Assembly (NCBI GenBank): GCA_024758765.1
Contig: CP101406.1
Coordinates: forward strand, 2,914,001-2,978,000
From: Mycobacterium sp. SVM_VP21
Lineage (GTDB): Bacteria > Actinomycetota > Actinomycetes > Mycobacteriales > Mycobacteriaceae
DNA length: 64,000 bases
Reading direction: 5' to 3'
The position numbers and the translations under genes were made by a program. The notes beneath the pieces were generated by a model. The model was not told the DNA's origin. It saw only the letters and a program-made list of their open reading frames with translations, and searched no databases. Positions within the stretch are counted from its first letter, which is position 1, and each line of letters begins with the position of its first letter. Positions 60,569-64,000 of this stretch are shown in pieces.

Positions 60569-61680
60569 ATGGGTTCCAAGGTGAGAATTCTCGTCTCCGG
60601 CGCAGGGATCGCCGGCCTCAGCGCAGCGATCGACCTCGGTGCCGACGGCCATGACGTCACTATCGTCGAACGCGCGGACCACCTGCGGGTCAACGGTTCA
60701 CCGATTGACATTCGCGGCGACGCCATCGAGGTCGCCGAGAAGATGGGTGTGCTCGGAGCGATCCGCGACCGTCGGATCGACATGACCGAACGCGTGCAGT
60801 TCGTCGACGGACACGGAGCCGTCGTCGCCGAGTTGCCCCTTGAGGAGATCAACGACTCGGCCGACGACATCGAAATTCCCCGCGAAGACCTCACCAACAT
60901 CCTGTATCGCCAGCTCGGGCCGTCGGTAGAGCTGCGATTCGCAGAATCGGTCACCGGCCTGGACGCCGATGATCGCGGAGTCGACATCCTGTTCGCCTCC
61001 GGTGTACGCGATCGCTATGACGTGGTGATCGGCGCCGACGGGATGCACTCGGCCGTCCGGCGACTGGTGTTCGGGCCCGAACACCAATTTCTGCACCACC
61101 TCGGCTTCTACGTCGCACTGGCCGATCTGCCCGACTACATTGCGTCCGGACGCAACAACCCGATGTACAACTTTCCCGGCCGCATGGCCGGCATCGCCGC
61201 CTACAACGACAAAGCGTTGGCGGTCTTCATGTTCCGATCGTCCTGGATCGACCACGACTACCACGACCTCGATGCCCAGAAGCGGATTCTCGCCGAGGCT
61301 TTCGCCGGACATAACGAATGGCGGGTCCCCGAACTCGTCCAAGCCGCGGTGCAGGACCCGGAACTGTATTTCGACTCGGTCAGCCAGATTCGGCTGCCGG
61401 CGTGGCACCTGGTCGCGTCGTGCTCGTCGGCGACGCCGCGCACTGCGCCTCCAGCCTGACTGGTCGCGGCACCAGCCTGGCCCTGACCGGCGCATGGTTC
61501 CTGGCCCGCGCCCTGCGTGACCACCCCGGCGACATCGCGCAAGCATGGGAGCAATACGACCGTGACCAGCGGCCGCTCGCGACCAGAATCCAGGCGATGG
61601 CGGCGCCCGGGGGAGACCTGCTGGTGCCGGTCACCCAAGACGAAATCGACGCCCGCAACCGAAGCTTCAGCCAGCGCTGA
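60569..61680 (+). pseudogene. FAD-dependent monooxygenase, frameshifted
   Basis: Group A flavoprotein monooxygenase. The first frame starts MGSKVRILVSGAGIAGL (GxGxxG FAD site) and includes VIGADGMHSAVRR, but ends at 61459. The next motif, GRVVLVGDAAHCASSLTGRG, the second FAD site, lies in another frame from about 61411 to the stop at 61680. One base is missing after the codon at 61406-61408; restoring it would give about 370 residues, the family length. The pieces together cover every expected domain, so the break is recent, a sequencing error or, less likely, programmed. It is controlled by the divergent TetR. Substrate unknown. Confidence 0.85.
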
Positions 61681-61757
61681 GCTCGGCGCCAGCCGTTCGG
61701 ATCTCGGTTGGGTAACACCGGTTATGTTTGCTGGCAGGTGGAGTAGGTTTTCTTGCC

Positions 61758-63023
61758 ATGACACAGCATCTCAACGCTCGCCGGTCAGGACTTCCGGCGA
61801 ACGTGCACGGCGCGGCTGACCCGAACTTCGCCTGTGCTGTGCGCGCCTTCGCTGCGATGTTCCCGGGTCGCCGCTACGGCGGCGGGGCGCTGGCGATCTA
61901 CCTCGACGGTGAACCCGTCGTGGACGTGTGGACCGGGTGGGCGGACCGGGCCGGACAGGTGCCGTGGTCGGCCGACACCGGCGCCATGGTTTTTTCGGCG
62001 ACCAAGGGTGCGGCGTCGACGGTTATCCACCGGCTGGTCGACCGGGGACTCATCGACTACGACGTGCCGGTGGCGCAGTACTGGCCGGAGTTCGGGGCGA
62101 ACGGCAAGGCCGCGATAACGGTCCGCGAGCTGTTGGGACATCGAGCAGGCCTGACCCACCTCAACGGCGCCAGCAGGGCGGACCTACTGGACCACGTGAC
62201 GATGGAAGCGCGGATGGCCGCTGCGGCGCCGGGACCCGAGCGCGGCAAACCCGCCTATCACGCGCTGACCTACGGCTGGTTGGTGTCCGGGCTGGCCCGG
62301 GCCGTCACCGGCGTGGGAATGCGTGAGCTGTTCCGCACGGAGCTGGCCGGACCGCTGGGTGTCGACGGCCTGCACCTGGGCCGCCCGCCCGCCGACGCAC
62401 CCACCGTTGCGGCGGAGATCATCATGCCTCAACGCAGCCGGCGAAACGCGGTGGTGGACCTGCTGGCGCCGCGGGCGGCCGCGGCGCTGCGATACGGGGG
62501 CTTGGGCGCCTTCTACTTCCCGGGGGTGATGGACACCCTCCGCGGCGGTATCCCGTTCCTGGACACCGAGGCCGCCGCCCTCAACGGGGTGGCCACCGCG
62601 CGTGGGCTGGCCCGCCTCTACGGCGCCCTGGCCAACGGCGGGCAGATCGACGGCACTCAATTGCTGTCACCCCGGCGGGTGGCGGGCCTGACCGGTCCGC
62701 GCACCCTCGAACTGGACCGCACCATCGGGGTTCCGTTGGCGTTCCACCTGGGCTATCACGCGATCCCGTTCGGGCCGGTGTTGCCCGGATTCGGTCACGT
62801 CGGCCTGGGCGGTTCCATGGGCTGGGCGGATCCTGCCTCCGGACTGGCGATCGGTTTCGTGCACAACCGGCTGCTTACCCCGTTCGTCGCGCTCGACCAT
62901 GCCGGTTTCGTCGGAACGGCCGCGCTGATTCGCCGCGGCGTCGCCCAAGGACGCCGACACGGCTACACCTCGATCCCGCAGCTGGGGGAGTCGTTCGCCG
63001 CACCGGATGTCGCGACGGGCTAG
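61758..63023 (+). CDS. lipL: esterase/beta-lactamase-fold protein LipL
   Basis: Serine hydrolase of the class C beta-lactamase/esterase fold. The 421 residues include VFSATKG with nucleophile Ser80 and Lys83, the YHALTYGWLVSGLARAV region with the catalytic Tyr, and GFGHVGLGGSMGWADP, like the HxG motif of the family. The N-terminal GAADPNFACAVRAFAAMFPG and MPQRSRRNAVV regions align with M. tuberculosis LipL (Rv1497). ATG 61758 (MTQHLNARRSGLP) is chosen. It follows the monooxygenase by 77 bp. Confidence 0.93.
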   Translation: MTQHLNARRSGLPANVHGAADPNFACAVRAFAAMFPGRRYGGGALAIYLDGEPVVDVWTGWADRAGQVPWSADTGAMVFSATKGAASTVIHRLVDRGLIDYDVPVAQYWPEFGANGKAAITVRELLGHRAGLTHLNGASRADLLDHVTMEARMAAAAPGPERGKPAYHALTYGWLVSGLARAVTGVGMRELFRTELAGPLGVDGLHLGRPPADAPTVAAEIIMPQRSRRNAVVDLLAPRAAAALRYGGLGAFYFPGVMDTLRGGIPFLDTEAAALNGVATARGLARLYGALANGGQIDGTQLLSPRRVAGLTGPRTLELDRTIGVPLAFHLGYHAIPFGPVLPGFGHVGLGGSMGWADPASGLAIGFVHNRLLTPFVALDHAGFVGTAALIRRGVAQGRRHGYTSIPQLGESFAAPDVATG

Positions 63024-63056
63024 TGGTCGGCTGCGTACCGCTGCGCCGCTGTGCTG

Positions 63057-63104
63057 ATGGCGGCGACCCGCTTCACCCGGCTCCGCCGGGTTTGCGATCG
63101 CCGC
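63057..63104 (-). repeat. 48-bp dispersed repeat, copy B
   Basis: Read on the minus strand it matches copy A at 32401-32448 in 42 of 48 bases, including GCGGCGATCGC at one end, CGGCGGAGCCGGG in the middle and GCGGGTCGCCGCCAT at the other end. It lies in the 93-bp spacer between lipL and the thioesterase, ending 13 bases before its start. Confidence 0.7.
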
Positions 63105-63116
63105 TAGGGTTGCCGA

Positions 63117-63830
63117 GTGACTGACCGTACGCCGAAGCTCTACATCTTCCCGCATGCCGGCGGATCGCCGCAGTACTACGTCCCGTTCTCCAAGACGTTC
63201 ACCACCGATGTCAAGCGCATCGGTGTTCAGTACCCGGGCAAGGGCGGAACCCACGACTTGGGCGCTTTCACCAGCATCGAGGACCTTGCCGACCAGGTCT
63301 GCAAGACAGTTGCGCCGCCAGCCCCGTCCGATGGGCCGGTCGCTTTCTTCGGACACAGCATGGGTGCGCTGTTGGCGTTCGAAGTGGCGCGTCGATTCGA
63401 GGCGGACGGACATCGGATTGCCGCACTGTTCGTGTCGGCGGCAGGCGCACCTGGCCGAGCCGGCTACGACAACATCCCCGAGTCCGATCGCGGCCTTCTG
63501 GACGCCGTCAGCACAATGACGGGGGTCAACCCCGAATTCTTGGAGAACGAGGAGTTCGCGGCCAAGATCCTCCCGACTCTGCGCGGCCTGAAAGCCATCG
63601 CGAACTATGACTGTCCGCCCGAGGCAAGGGTGTCTTGTCCGATCTTTGCGTTCCATGGTGACGAAGATGACGTCGCCACCACGGAGAAGGTGGCCCCCTG
63701 GGCGCAGCGCACCACTGTCGAATTCGGCGCGCGGGTGTTCACCGCTCCCGGCCACCACTTCTACCTCAACGATCACCTGCCGGAACTGGTTGGCGATATC
63801 GAAAAGAAGATCGCGCAGTACTGCTCGTAA
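63117..63830 (+). CDS. type II thioesterase (TesA-like)
   Basis: Alpha/beta hydrolase that releases acyl groups from carrier proteins of polyketide or non-ribosomal synthases. The 237 residues show FPHAGGSPQYYVPF, PGKGG, the nucleophile elbow FFGHSMGALLAFE with Ser81, the acid in FHGDEDDVAT near 182-185, and the His in APGHHFYLNDH at about 213. The length is normal for the group. The GTG at 63117 is used. Its biosynthetic partner is not in the window. The M. tuberculosis counterpart at Rv1498c differs, so this is an addition. Confidence 0.9.
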   Translation: MTDRTPKLYIFPHAGGSPQYYVPFSKTFTTDVKRIGVQYPGKGGTHDLGAFTSIEDLADQVCKTVAPPAPSDGPVAFFGHSMGALLAFEVARRFEADGHRIAALFVSAAGAPGRAGYDNIPESDRGLLDAVSTMTGVNPEFLENEEFAAKILPTLRGLKAIANYDCPPEARVSCPIFAFHGDEDDVATTEKVAPWAQRTTVEFGARVFTAPGHHFYLNDHLPELVGDIEKKIAQYCS

Positions 63831-64000
63831 TGACGCGCCTGACCCGGCCCGCCATGTGAATGGGCCGTTGGTACCGAAGTTGCTCGTGATGCGCACCAAT
63901 GACTTCTCCGCTACTATGGCGGCTCTGCTGCGTTTGCGCTGTACGCGGGCTACAAGGGGCCTGTCAGCAGCGCGTCCGTGGTAGCCTCCGCGGGAGGGAA
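63831..64000. other. window end, no gene recognised
   Basis: The last 170 bases hold no start codon with a Shine-Dalgarno and no recognisable protein. It may be an upstream region of a gene beyond the window. Confidence 0.5.

Overview
The window is a 64 kb piece of a mycobacterial chromosome (GC-rich, many GTG starts, ATGA/GTGA start-stop overlaps). Diagnostic genes are PPE proteins, inhA with fabG1, ripA/ripB, moxR1, mptB and lipL. The gene order follows the M. tuberculosis segment from pgk/tpi (about Rv1437) to lipL (Rv1497), but several blocks differ. The species is a non-tuberculous Mycobacteriaceae member that I cannot name from sequence alone.

Layout. 1-8.1 kb: end of pgk, tpiA and secG on the plus strand, facing a tightly overlapped pentose-phosphate operon on the minus strand (tkt-tal-zwf-opcA-pgl plus a small coiled-coil protein). 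8.3-19.3 kb: ctaB, a NUDIX hydrolase, two tandem PPE-PPW genes behind a near-perfect Zur-type box, qor, a short ATP-grasp-like protein, and a minus-strand run mptB - ABC ATPase - ABC permease - ctaA. 19.4-26.8 kb: the complete SUF Fe-S operon (sufR, sufB without intein, sufD, sufC, sufS, sufU, sufT), apparently extended by a metallo-beta-lactamase-fold protein with a CxxC/CxxC knuckle. 26.8-33.4 kb: a Tat-lipoprotein amidohydrolase, an exported DUF5666 protein, thioredoxin, echA12, an ABC-F ATPase, a small HTH protein, and a TetR regulator (AcnR type).

33.4-46.4 kb: aconitase with a recognisable AcnR operator, a membrane protein, ripA/ripB peptidoglycan hydrolases, the moxR1-DUF58-VWA operon, fabG1-inhA-hemH, and a conserved hypothetical. 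46.4-53.5 kb: an NfeD/SPFH membrane pair, a DoxX-like protein, then blocks absent from the M. tuberculosis locus: an aquaporin-family channel and a feoA-feoB-nfu ferrous-iron operon ending in a deazaflavin-dependent nitroreductase-like gene, followed by a VTT-domain membrane protein. 53.6-64 kb: mutA-mutB-meaB (methylmalonyl-CoA mutase and its chaperone, without mazEF4 in between), a possible toxin remnant, a trypsin-fold protein that has lost two catalytic residues, a tetR/FAD-monooxygenase divergent pair with a clear operator and a frameshifted monooxygenase, lipL, and a type II thioesterase.

Themes: metal homeostasis recurs (SUF, aconitase with AcnR and IdeR-like sites, FeoAB, ferrochelatase, haem A/O synthesis, Zur-like box). 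Several intergenic elements look structured or repeated: a 26-bp-stem hairpin at 32.8 kb, a 48-bp dispersed repeat at 32.4 and 63.1 kb, and an inverted repeat at 45.4 kb. No tRNA, rRNA, insertion sequence or CRISPR array was seen.
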